Under the pieces are notes generated by a model. It ran no database searches. It had not been told where the DNA came from and worked only from the letters and a program-made list of their open reading frames with translations. Both the position numbers and the translations under genes were made by a program. Source: Desulforhabdus sp. TSK (lineage in GTDB: Bacteria; Desulfobacterota; Syntrophobacteria; Syntrophobacterales; Syntrophobacteraceae). From it: a DNA stretch of 64,000 nt. Location: contig NZ_BQXM01000012.1 of the NCBI RefSeq assembly GCF_022836495.1, positions 1 to 64,000 of the forward strand. The letters run 5' to 3'. Below, one piece after another: positions 52,169-60,021 of the stretch. How positions within the stretch are numbered: position 1 is the stretch's first letter; the number at the start of each line of letters is the position of its first letter.

Positions 52169-52309
52169 GTGTTCTCCTCCTTGTGTGAAATAGACGGCAG
52201 GCCATCTCGGTGGGGCGCAGCGACTGCGCCCCACCATCGAAAGGGATCCACGGCATTCCCCTGCGGAGGGAATGCATCCCGGGCCTGAAATTTCAGGAAT
52301 CTGATAAGA

Positions 52310-52741
52310 TCATGCCTTCTGAAACACGTAGGTCAGCTTGTCGTTGGAAGTCTTGCTGACGACGGCTTTCATCTCCATCCCCACCGAAAGCTCCCCGACG
52401 GGAACGGAACGGTCGATGCGTCCGAAGACCTTGTAGTCGCCGTAATCTACCAGTGCGATGGTGTAGGGGAGGTCATCCGTGAAGCCGGTGGGAGCATACT
52501 GCAGCGTGGAATAGCTGACGAGCTTGCCCTTCCCTGTAACCTCGAACCACTCCATGTTGCCGGAAAGCGACTGGTAGCAGTGCGCACGGGGCGGGAAGAA
52601 ATGCTTCCCGCAATCCTTGCAGCGTGTTCCCATCAATTTGCCGCCCTCCAGGTGTCCAATGAAATCGTTGACCTGCGTGACACTGGCGAAGCTGACCGTT
52701 CCGAATTTTGCGAATCGTGTATCCAGTTCTTGTTTTGCCAT
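52310..52741 (-). CDS. DUF35 OB-fold/zinc-ribbon protein, partner of the SCP2-type thiolase
   Basis: A 143-residue protein with an N-terminal rubredoxin-like finger (GTRCKDCGKHFFPPRAHC) and a C-terminal OB-fold (SYSTLQYAP, then YTIALVDYGDYKVFGR). In this family the finger normally has four cysteines; here the fourth is serine (CYQS). DUF35 proteins bind and assist thiolases of the archaeal/SCP2 type, and the thiolase gene lies directly upstream with a 93-base gap. GGAG precedes the ATG at 52741. Confidence 0.86.
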   Translation of the reverse strand: MAKQELDTRFAKFGTVSFASVTQVNDFIGHLEGGKLMGTRCKDCGKHFFPPRAHCYQSLSGNMEWFEVTGKGKLVSYSTLQYAPTGFTDDLPYTIALVDYGDYKVFGRIDRSVPVGELSVGMEMKAVVSKTSNDKLTYVFQKA

Positions 52742-52834
52742 CTCTAATTCTCCATAAAAACCGGTCGGTGGTCGTATGGGAGGCAAGGACGAATCGCCCT
52801 CCCCCATACTACAGGGGATCAGACGCGGAGAGCA

Positions 52835-54004
52835 TCAATCCAGGCCAAAAATGGTGACATTCCCGTAGAGGCCGACGCCGCCGATGTTGTGCACCAGGCC
52901 GAAAGCCGGGTCCTTCACCTGAATGGCGCCTGCTTCGCCCCTGAGCTGCAGAACGATGGTCCGGATCTGAGATCCACCCGTCGCTCCGATGGGATGACCC
53001 TTGGAAAGGAGTCCACCATCCACGTTGACGGGGATGCGCCCTTCTTTGTAGGTCTCTTTGGCGCGAATGAGCTCCTTGCCCTCGCCGGGCTTGGCAAAGC
53101 CCAGGTTTTCGTAGGCCATCATTTCGGCGATGGTGAAGCAGTCATGCACTTCGGCCACATTGATGTCGGCGGCGGTGATGCCTGCCATGGCGTAGGCCTG
53201 GCGAGCCGATTCCCTGGCCACGGCGAGCCCGCTCAGCTGGTCACGGCCAGCCATATTCACCGGAGCCGAAGCCGCACCGATGCCCTTGATCCACACCGGT
53301 TTTTTGCACAGGGCACGTGCCTTTTCCTCGCTGGCGACGATGACGATGGAGCTGCCGTCGGCGTTGGCACAGCAGTCGCCCGTGCGGAGCGGACTGGATA
53401 CCGGCGATCCCATGGGGCTGGCGGGGTCTGTGAACTGTTCCAGGGCGACCGCTTTCCGGTAAACGGCCTTTTCATTGAGCTGCCCGTAGGTGGCGGCCTT
53501 CACCCGGATGAGGGCCAGATCTTCGGGGGTCGTCCCGTACTTGGCCATGTGAGCCTGCGCATGGAGCGCATAATACGCCGGCATCATGGTTCCGAAGGGG
53601 GATTCCCACTGAATGTCGGCGCCGCGGCCCATACGCTCCTGGGATTCCGCCGACGTCAACTGAGACATGATCTGGAAACCGATGACCATCACCACATCGT
53701 GCAGTCCCGACTTGACCAGCGAGTAGGCGAGCTTGACGCCCGTGCTGCTGGAAGAGCAGAGAGTCTCCGCATAGAATGTGGGCTGCGGGTTCAAGCCGAG
53801 GTATTCTGCGATGACGCCGGCGGGGGACCGCTGCTTGTCATACTCCGGCGCGGAACAAACCACCGTTGCGTCGATATCCTTGGTGGTGATCCCGGTATTT
53901 TCCATGGCTTCCTTGAAGCCTTCGAACACCAGCTCCCGGATCGATCCGGGATACGTGCGAACAAATGTGCTCTGCCCTACACCGATAATTCCAACCTTGC
54001 CCAT
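52835..54004 (-). CDS. SCP2/archaeal-type thiolase (acetyl-CoA acetyltransferase-like)
   Basis: A 389-residue thiolase of the SCP2-type group. The nucleophile is C83 (ETLCSSSS); histidines are in AEVHDCF and KGHPIGATGG. Such thiolases usually need a DUF35 protein, encoded next. It could cleave acetoacetyl-CoA formed from crotonyl-CoA, or a 3-ketopimelyl-CoA-type intermediate giving glutaryl-CoA, which would suit its place before the glutaryl-CoA dehydrogenase. GGAG lies before the ATG at 54004. It is the first gene of the operon and its promoter has the shared operator. Confidence 0.88.
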   Translation of the reverse strand: MGKVGIIGVGQSTFVRTYPGSIRELVFEGFKEAMENTGITTKDIDATVVCSAPEYDKQRSPAGVIAEYLGLNPQPTFYAETLCSSSSTGVKLAYSLVKSGLHDVVMVIGFQIMSQLTSAESQERMGRGADIQWESPFGTMMPAYYALHAQAHMAKYGTTPEDLALIRVKAATYGQLNEKAVYRKAVALEQFTDPASPMGSPVSSPLRTGDCCANADGSSIVIVASEEKARALCKKPVWIKGIGAASAPVNMAGRDQLSGLAVARESARQAYAMAGITAADINVAEVHDCFTIAEMMAYENLGFAKPGEGKELIRAKETYKEGRIPVNVDGGLLSKGHPIGATGGSQIRTIVLQLRGEAGAIQVKDPAFGLVHNIGGVGLYGNVTIFGLD

Positions 54005-54188
54005 ACGTTTTCTCCTCAATTGTCCGGCCTGGCTACCAACCGCTGAACGCATCCCGGAAAGTAACGACAAAATACGCCTGCCCCCCATGAGACATGCGCT
54101 CTATACGCATCGAAGACCGGCAACAGACCTCTGTTGCCGTCCCTCCGAAAAATTTGTCTTCTCCCAAAAACGAGCGGCCTGGTACATT

Positions 54189-54236
54189 AAGCTATATTAC
54201 GGCTACAACATAGCTTTACGCCGCACGGAATGTCAA
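54189..54236 (-). promoter_or_regulatory. Promoter and dyad operator of the glutaryl-CoA/glutaconyl-CoA operon
   Basis: On the minus strand a perfect TTGACA (54231-54236) and TATGTT (54207-54212) are 18 bases apart. The dyad 54189-54216, with 10-base arms AAGCTATATT and AACATAGCTT (one mismatch, spacer 8), covers the -10 box. Related sites are at 20152 and 21312. The gap from here to the vapB-like gene has no other gene. Confidence 0.65.
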
Positions 54237-54383
54237 CAACTATTTTCTCGTGAAATGACGAATATCGTGAGGAGCTGTAAATTTATTCGCCGGACGGGAG
54301 GCAATACATGTCCCTCCATTGCGACGTCAGCGCAGTGGTTGCGTGACGGTGATGACGGGCGTTCTGCAAAGGGTACAAATCCA

Positions 54384-54425
54384 TTGACACAGACATATCA
54401 TTGATACATATTGATGCATATCATT
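54384..54425 (+). promoter_or_regulatory. Promoter region of the vapBC-like pair with direct repeats
   Basis: TTGACA (54384-54389) is followed by AT-rich DNA with two CATATCATT repeats (54394-54402 and 54417-54425), 23 bases apart. Repeats at this place are typical of toxin-antitoxin autoregulation. Confidence 0.45.
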
Positions 54426-54446
54426 CAGAATGAAAGGTGAATTAAG

Positions 54447-54644
54447 ATGAGAACCACGCTGAACATTGAAGACGCATTGGTTGAAAAGGCATCGGAATTA
54501 ACGGGGATCAAGGAAAAAACCACCTTGGTGAAACTTGGTCTCGAGGCGTTGATAGCCAGAGAAAGTGCCAGAAGGCTGGCGAAACTGGGTGGGACGGAGA
54601 AACAGTTGAAGGCCATTCCACGCAGAAGGATTTCGGAGAATTAG
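54447..54644 (+). CDS. VapB-type antitoxin
   Basis: A 65-residue ribbon-helix-helix antitoxin: MRTTLNIEDALVEKASELTG with the strand RTTLNI and helices after it, then a basic, flexible end. It is followed 2 bases later by the PIN toxin gene. AGGTGAATTAAG before the ATG gives a usable ribosome site. Confidence 0.88.
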   Translation: MRTTLNIEDALVEKASELTGIKEKTTLVKLGLEALIARESARRLAKLGGTEKQLKAIPRRRISEN

Positions 54645-54646
54645 AG

Positions 54647-55021
54647 ATGGTTCTTGCAGACACATCGGTGTGGGTACGTCACCTTCGGGAGGGCGACTCT
54701 GACCTTGAACGACTTCTGAATAATGGACAAGTGATGTGTCACCCATATATTGTTGGCGAACTCGCCTGTGGTAACATAAAGAACAGACGCGAAGTCCTCT
54801 CGCTCCTGCAACTCCTTCCCCTGGTGACCCTGGCGACGCACAAAGAGATCCTCCAGTTCATTGAATCGAACCAACTGATGGGTAAAGGACTCGGCTATAT
54901 TGACGTTCATCTCTCTGCTTCGGCTGTCTTAACAAGTGTCCCATTGTGGAGCTATGACAAGAAGCTTAGTGAGGCCAACGAGGTGCTCGGCATAAGATAT
55001 AATCCGGCGTTGCTCATGTGA
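54647..55021 (+). CDS. VapC-type PIN-domain ribonuclease toxin
   Basis: A 124-residue PIN domain with the four acidic active-site residues D5 (LADTSVW), E38 (VGELA), D86 (GYIDVHL) and D104 (WSYDKKL). The toxin cuts RNA using Mg2+ or Mn2+, and is held by the VapB-type protein encoded just upstream. All active residues are present, so it is probably functional. Confidence 0.9.
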   Translation: MVLADTSVWVRHLREGDSDLERLLNNGQVMCHPYIVGELACGNIKNRREVLSLLQLLPLVTLATHKEILQFIESNQLMGKGLGYIDVHLSASAVLTSVPLWSYDKKLSEANEVLGIRYNPALLM

Positions 55022-55137
55022 AGTTATGGGACGCTCATGAGCAGCAGGGGGAACAGTTCGTAGATCAGCAAAAATCAAAGGCCGACGGCATCAGCTGGCG
55101 AGACGCATTGGTCGACGCTCGTTCCCCCGACGACTAA
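55018..55137 (+). CDS. Possible 39-residue reading frame after vapC
   Basis: A GTG frame overlapping the toxin stop encodes a short, charged, soluble peptide with WDAHEQQGEQFVDQQ and ISWRDALVDAR, ending TAA. It has no clear ribosome site and no recognised family. It may be a remnant of an older antitoxin-like gene or chance. Confidence 0.25.
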   Translation: MKLWDAHEQQGEQFVDQQKSKADGISWRDALVDARSPDD

Positions 55138-55197
55138 GCTCAGAGCGGTGTTTTCTTTCCTGGGACTTCGCCATTCACATACAGAAAGGAGTTAACA

Positions 55198-55410
55198 ATG
55201 ACCGATCCAAATGCGGTATTGAAGGAAGCATTGACTCTGAAACCGGCTCAGAAAGCTGAATTAATCGATAAACTGCTCTCAAGCCTGGATAAGCCGGATA
55301 AGGACATCGACGAATTGTGGGCAAAAGAGGCCGAGAGCCGGATCGACGCGTATGAAAAGGGCAAAATAAAGGCAGTGACTTTGGAAAGGGTACTGAACAA
55401 GTATAGATAG
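55198..55410 (+). CDS. Addiction-module antitoxin (PF09720-type)
   Basis: A 70-residue helical protein with the family pattern EALTLKPAQKAELIDKLLSSL at the start (about 9-29) and ELWAKEAESRIDAYEKG later. These proteins neutralise RelE/ParE toxins; the toxin gene starts 8 bases downstream. AAAGGAG lies before the ATG. Confidence 0.88.
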   Translation: MTDPNAVLKEALTLKPAQKAELIDKLLSSLDKPDKDIDELWAKEAESRIDAYEKGKIKAVTLERVLNKYR

Positions 55411-55418
55411 GATACGGA

Positions 55419-55709
55419 ATGCGGATCCGTTTTTTGGAAATTGCCGAGATCGAGCTCGACGAGGCGATTCAGTATTACAACTATGAGGTCGCCGGACTTG
55501 GCGATGACTTTCTTACTGAAGTCTTGGATACTCTGGATCGGATTGCGAGGTTTCCAGAAGCATGGCATCCCTGCTCAAAGAGGACACGGAGGTGTCAGAT
55601 GCGCCGTTTTCCATATGGAATCATCTACCAGATCCGAAAAGCGGAAATACTTGTTATTGCTGTTGAAAACCTGCACAGAGAGCCAAACTGCTGGGAGGAT
55701 CGACTCTAA
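55419..55709 (+). CDS. RelE/ParE-superfamily toxin
   Basis: A 96-residue toxin with AEIELDEAIQYYN near the start, ARFPEAWHPC in the middle and the strand pair RRFPYGIIYQI and ILVIAVENLHREP. ParE-type members inhibit gyrase, RelE-type cut mRNA; sequence here is nearer ParE. It forms an operon with the antitoxin upstream. Confidence 0.88.
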   Translation: MRIRFLEIAEIELDEAIQYYNYEVAGLGDDFLTEVLDTLDRIARFPEAWHPCSKRTRRCQMRRFPYGIIYQIRKAEILVIAVENLHREPNCWEDRL

Positions 55710-55813
55710 AACGAGCCCAACTATCGAATGAACCCGACAAGCAACCACGAGGCAGATCCGTTGGCTATATTCGAAATCTTTGGCCGTGGTTATTTGCGGG
55801 TTGTCCGCCCGTT

Positions 55814-55836
55814 CGCGCAGCTTCGCTGCGCGAATG
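55814..55836. terminator. Palindrome between convergent genes
   Basis: TTCGCGCAGC and GCTGCGCGAA form a perfect 10-bp stem with loop TTC, between the toxin gene and the convergent 114-residue gene. There is no T-run, so it is only a possible transcript end for either side. Confidence 0.4.
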
Positions 55837-55867
55837 CCCGAGCTGACTTCCTCGAGTGGATCTGCAC

Positions 55868-56212
55868 TCACCTCTTCACCACCTCGATATCCACTTCCCC
55901 CTTGAAGGCTTCGTCCAAGGCCTTCTGAAGATTCTCCGCCGCCTCGGGCTTTTCGAATTCGACCACGAGCTCCGTGTCGTCGAGGACCTTGAGGCGTCCA
56001 TACTGGTTGACGACGTCGATCACTTTTCGGGGGTCCGTCGTGACCCAGCCTTTCATGCGCTTCACGAGCTCCTCGCCGTTGAAGGCCCGTTCGATGGTGA
56101 GATCCACCCTCCGGTGCCTGGCTTCCCACCCCACGAGGGCCGGACGCACCACCGTGGGGGTGACGGGGTCATGCATTGCCGCACAGCGGAACCACAGTTT
56201 TGCTCGAACCAT
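55868..56212 (-). CDS. Unknown 114-residue protein
   Basis: I do not recognise the family. The ribosome site is strong (AAGGAG 7 bases before the ATG). The first third has strands and two cysteine-free loops after FRCAAMHDPVTP; the middle has VDLTIERAFNGEELVKRMKG and the end a charged helix with strand (LVVEFEKPEAAENLQKALDE). It stands alone, convergent with the toxin gene. The composition is like its neighbours, so it is probably native. Confidence 0.6.
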   Translation of the reverse strand: MVRAKLWFRCAAMHDPVTPTVVRPALVGWEARHRRVDLTIERAFNGEELVKRMKGWVTTDPRKVIDVVNQYGRLKVLDDTELVVEFEKPEAAENLQKALDEAFKGEVDIEVVKR

Positions 56213-56534
56213 ATTGCTTCTCCTTTGCTGCTTCCATGTGTGAGGAGCGCAGGGTAACGGGCCGATCCCGTTTTTGTCAAGGGGCGGGATGACGCCCGGA
56301 ATTTTTAAAAGACTCCGGTACGAATCTCCTCAAAGGGCTTGGATATCTTGTCTTCCTCGATGCTCGAAGGATTCTTGACTTGACTGGGGGATTGGTGTAA
56401 TCGCCATGACAGGCTTGAGGGGCGCTTGCTCCCTCGGGAGCCACCCGTCCGTGGAACGTTACCGAGCACAAGACGGATATCCCCAAACCGATCTTCATTC
56501 ATTGCCTCATGCCCAAGAAAGTGATGGTGAGCAC
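56213..56534. other. Divergent gap before the nitroreductase gene
   Basis: About 320 bases between divergent genes. TTGACT (56378-56383, plus strand) could be a -35 box for the nitroreductase; no clear -10, terminator or repeat was found. Confidence 0.35.
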
Positions 56535-57188
56535 ATGGACCTTTTTCAAGCAATGAAGGAGCGCAAGAGCATACGGGCGTTCAAGCCCGACCCCGTCGAG
56601 CGTGAGACCATCGAAGCCATTCTCGATTTGGCCGTCAGTGCCCCGTCGGCCATCAACCTGCAGCCCTGGGAGTTCACGGTGGTCCTGGGGGAGGAGAAAG
56701 CCCGACTGAGCAGGAAGCTCGTCAAGGCTTACCGGGAAAAGCAGATCTCCTGCAGCCCGGGAAATGTGAAGCCCCTCGCCCCTGCCTTCACCGCCCGGGG
56801 AGTGGAATCTTTTCAGACCATGAAGCCCATCCTGGACCGGATGGGGGTCGATTTCAACACCTTCATCAACGAGGGGAGCTGCAACTTTTATGGAGCGCCG
56901 GCCGCCATCATCCTCTGCCTGGATGATTCCTTTTCCAAGGCCCGTCTCGTGGATATGGGCATCACCCTCGGCTACCTCCTGCTCGCAGCCCATGCCCACG
57001 GCATCTGGACCTGCCCCATCGGCCTCATTGCGGCCTACGAAGACGAGGTGAGAGATTCCCTCAACATCCCGGAGAACAAGGAGGTGGTGATTTCCGTCGC
57101 CCTGGGGCATCCCGACTGGGACAGCCCCATCAACCATTTCACATCCCCGCGTGACACGATGGACAAGTTCGTCCGCTGGATCGACTGA
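56535..57188 (+). CDS. Nitroreductase-family FMN oxidoreductase
   Basis: A 217-residue protein with the nitroreductase start MDLFQAMKERKSIRAF, the FMN phosphate contact RKSIR, SAPSAINLQPWEF, and a C-terminal VALGHPDWDSPIN. An insertion between about 55 and 110 is larger than in NfsB. Such enzymes reduce nitro groups, quinones or enones with NAD(P)H. I start at the ATG at 56535, as family proteins do, although the ribosome site is weak. No operon partner. Confidence 0.88.
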   Translation: MDLFQAMKERKSIRAFKPDPVERETIEAILDLAVSAPSAINLQPWEFTVVLGEEKARLSRKLVKAYREKQISCSPGNVKPLAPAFTARGVESFQTMKPILDRMGVDFNTFINEGSCNFYGAPAAIILCLDDSFSKARLVDMGITLGYLLLAAHAHGIWTCPIGLIAAYEDEVRDSLNIPENKEVVISVALGHPDWDSPINHFTSPRDTMDKFVRWID

Positions 57189-57211
57189 CCACGCTGTTTC
57201 CTTGCATGCGG

Positions 57212-58384
57212 CTAAACGACGACAACCCTCTCATCCGTATTGCTGAGCACCCGGTATGCACCGTCCTTTATGAGGACGGTGTTCTCTATGCCGCAGATCC
57301 CTTTGCCGGGAAAAACCATCTTCGGTTCGATGGCCAATACGGTGTTTTTTTCAATGGGATACTTGTGGGCGGCCGCGATGAAGGGCATATCCGAAAGCTC
57401 GAGACCGATGCCGTGGGCGAGGAACCTCACCCGGTGCTGCTTCACGCCCAGGTAGTTGGCGCCGAAGCCCATCTGCCGGGCCAGATCCAGTGAATACTCA
57501 AAAAGTTTGTCGCTGCCCATGCCCGTGAGGGCTTTGTCGAGGACGCGATACTGAATCTCCCGGCAGGCATCGTAGGCTTTCAGAAACAGCTCGGGCATGG
57601 ATCCGATGGCGAACATCCTGGTCTCATCCACCAGGTAACCCTGATAGCAGATGGGAAAATCGATCATGATGGGCTCATGGGCCTTGATCTTTTTCATGCC
57701 TGCCCCCATGGGAAAGGCCGGCGACAGCCCCAGCCCGCCCGCCGGAGTATCCACCTGGCTGACGACCGTACCCGAAATCCCGCTGAGGATATGCCAGGAA
57801 TAGGCCTCGAACATGAGGGACCGGGTTCTGAGTATCCCTTCATGGCCCAGGGCCTTTGCATGCGCCTCGAGAAGCCCCCCCAGTTCGATTTCCGTCATGC
57901 CTTCCTTCAAGAGCTCGGGGACGCGCGCATACACCTTTTTCCCGATCGCCCCCGCCTTCTTCATGAGTGAAATTTCGTAGGGCGACTTGTACTTCCTCAA
58001 TTCTCTCGTGAGGGGCGAAGAATCGACGGTCTCCGCACTGCCCAGAAACTTTTTGAACTGCATGACATCGTTGTAGGACATGACGTCCAGTTGCAGCCCG
58101 ACCCGCTTCATGGGCTTCAGCTCCGATACGATCTCCTTGGAGGAGCGGATGGGGAGGATGCGCTTCAGCGGGGATTCTTTTCGGGCTCGAGGGAACGCCC
58201 TCTTGACGAAAAATATGGGATCGTCATCGGCGGGAACGAAAAGTATCCCGTTCTGCATGGTTCCTGTCAGGTAAAAATAGTCTACCTTGTGATGGAAAAA
58301 GGCCCCGTCGAGGGAAGCCTTTTCCATGAGGATCCGAAGATTGGAAAGCCGTTCGGTAATCTCTGCCGCCGGTGTGTATCGCAT
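57212..58384 (-). CDS. M24-family metallopeptidase (Xaa-Pro aminopeptidase-like)
   Basis: A 390-residue creatinase/prolidase-fold protein. The N-terminal 140 residues are the creatinase_N domain; the C-terminal pita-bread domain has the metal ligands D and D in MIDFPICYQGYLVDETR, H in FLAHGIGLEL, E in AIEPKM and E in IENTV. It may cut X-Pro dipeptides or be a non-peptidase relative. It is 15 bases before the receiver-kinase gene on the same strand order, convergent with the nitroreductase. Confidence 0.87.
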   Translation of the reverse strand: MRYTPAAEITERLSNLRILMEKASLDGAFFHHKVDYFYLTGTMQNGILFVPADDDPIFFVKRAFPRARKESPLKRILPIRSSKEIVSELKPMKRVGLQLDVMSYNDVMQFKKFLGSAETVDSSPLTRELRKYKSPYEISLMKKAGAIGKKVYARVPELLKEGMTEIELGGLLEAHAKALGHEGILRTRSLMFEAYSWHILSGISGTVVSQVDTPAGGLGLSPAFPMGAGMKKIKAHEPIMIDFPICYQGYLVDETRMFAIGSMPELFLKAYDACREIQYRVLDKALTGMGSDKLFEYSLDLARQMGFGANYLGVKQHRVRFLAHGIGLELSDMPFIAAAHKYPIEKNTVLAIEPKMVFPGKGICGIENTVLIKDGAYRVLSNTDERVVVV

Positions 58385-58399
58385 GGTATCGTCCTTCCC

Positions 58400-59881
58400 C
58401 TATTTTCCCAAAGGCAGGTGCACGTGAAAAGTACTCCCCCGGCCGGGGGTGCTCTCCACCCGGATCCACCCATTGTGGGCTTCCACGATGCTTTTTACGA
58501 TGGGCAGGCCCAGGCCGGTTCCCACGATCATGCGGGTCTTGTCGTTTTTGACCCGGTAGAACGGCGCAAAAATCCGGTCGAGATCCTCAGGAGCGATACC
58601 GAAGCCCGTATCTTTGACACTCACCCGCACGTAATCGTTCTCCACAGCCGCGGAGAGCTCGATTTGCCCCCCTTCCGGCGTATAGCTGATGGCGTTGCCG
58701 ATGAGGTTGGACAGGACTTCCTCGATATTGCGACGGTTGGCCAGGACCGGCATGAGGGGACCCGGCAGCTGGAGATCGAGAGTGATATGAGCGGCTTCCG
58801 CTCTGGGAGAGTGAAAATCCCTCTGGTCTTTGAGCATCTCCCCCAGGTCGATTTGCTCGCGCTCCTGCAGGATCAGGCCCGATTCGACCCGGGCGAGATC
58901 CAGGAGCTCGGAAGACAGGCTGACCAAGCCTCGAATGCGCTCCGAAGCCCGTCCCAGGATCTCCTCCTGCTTTTCGGTAAGGCCCCCCGCAAGACCGTCC
59001 CGCACCACCTGTATTTGCGCCAAAATAGAGTTGAGGGGGCTCCTGATTTCGTGGGCCACCATGGAAACGAAATCCGAGCGCACCTGGTCCATTTTCTTGA
59101 TCACGGTGATGTCGTGCAAGACCATGATGGCACCCACATTCCGCCCCGAACGGTCCCGGAAAGGCAGGCACCTGGCATTGAATATGCGCTCCCCGCTTCC
59201 GCCCTCGCCGCCGGATTTCCACTCCTCGGCGAGCTCGACAAATTCCTCCTCGGGCATGGCCAGAGCCTGGTCGATGAGGCCTTCCAGCATATCGTCGCGT
59301 GTGACTTCCAGGCTCGTTCGACCGACACAGCCTTCCTGCTCCTGAAATCCCACCATGCGTTGAAAGGAGGGATTGGCGAGGACGATGCGCTTGTCCCGGT
59401 CCGTCGCCAGGACTCCGTCGGTCAGCCGGTTGATGAGCACCCGCGTGCGGGATTTTTCACCGGCAATGTCCTGAAGCGCCCGGGTGTACTCGATGGCTTT
59501 CGTCACCAGCAGACGCAGCTGGTCGGGCGAAAACGGCTTGGGGATGAAATCGAAGGCCCCTCGCTTCATGGCCTCCGTGGCATGCTCCACCGTGGCATAG
59601 CCGCTGATGACGAGAATGGTCGAATCCGGATGGAGGGCCTTGACCCGGCCCAGCACATCGAATCCCGACATGTTGGGCATCATGAGATCGAGAAGGATGA
59701 TATCATAGTGCTTTTCCTCGATCATTTCCAGGCCTCTGGCCCCCCGATCGGCCGTGGCGACCTCAAAGCCGTCGTTCAAAAGGACCTTACGGCACCCCTC
59801 GCGGATGCGCTCCTCATCATCCACGATCAGAATGCTCGGCTTGGCCTCAACTCCAGATACTCCAATTTCACTCATATGCAT
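58400..59881 (-). CDS. Receiver-PAS-histidine kinase hybrid
   Basis: A 493-residue protein with an N-terminal receiver (DIILLDLMMPNMSG, acceptor Asp about residue 66), a PAS domain (about 145-265, DGVLATDRDKRIVLAN), HisKA (phospho-acceptor in MVAHEIRSPLNS) and HATPase_c (NLIGNAISYTPEGG, GTGLGLPIVKSIV). No membrane segment. Receiver-first hybrids take phosphate from another kinase and alter their own kinase activity. GGAG lies 5 bases before the ATG. A PAS kinase and a lone receiver follow upstream, so they may form one relay. Confidence 0.9.
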   Translation of the reverse strand: MHMSEIGVSGVEAKPSILIVDDEERIREGCRKVLLNDGFEVATADRGARGLEMIEEKHYDIILLDLMMPNMSGFDVLGRVKALHPDSTILVISGYATVEHATEAMKRGAFDFIPKPFSPDQLRLLVTKAIEYTRALQDIAGEKSRTRVLINRLTDGVLATDRDKRIVLANPSFQRMVGFQEQEGCVGRTSLEVTRDDMLEGLIDQALAMPEEEFVELAEEWKSGGEGGSGERIFNARCLPFRDRSGRNVGAIMVLHDITVIKKMDQVRSDFVSMVAHEIRSPLNSILAQIQVVRDGLAGGLTEKQEEILGRASERIRGLVSLSSELLDLARVESGLILQEREQIDLGEMLKDQRDFHSPRAEAAHITLDLQLPGPLMPVLANRRNIEEVLSNLIGNAISYTPEGGQIELSAAVENDYVRVSVKDTGFGIAPEDLDRIFAPFYRVKNDKTRMIVGTGLGLPIVKSIVEAHNGWIRVESTPGRGSTFHVHLPLGK

Positions 59882-60021
59882 ACGGGCTCCTTACCCCAGA
59901 GCGAAGACAACAATCACGATAGCAACGTTCGAGAAAGTGGTTTGGGAATACTTCAGGTCGATCAATTCGCAGTGCACGCCGGCAAAGGGTGTGCAGGGGC
60001 TCGTGCCGATCTTTATCCATT

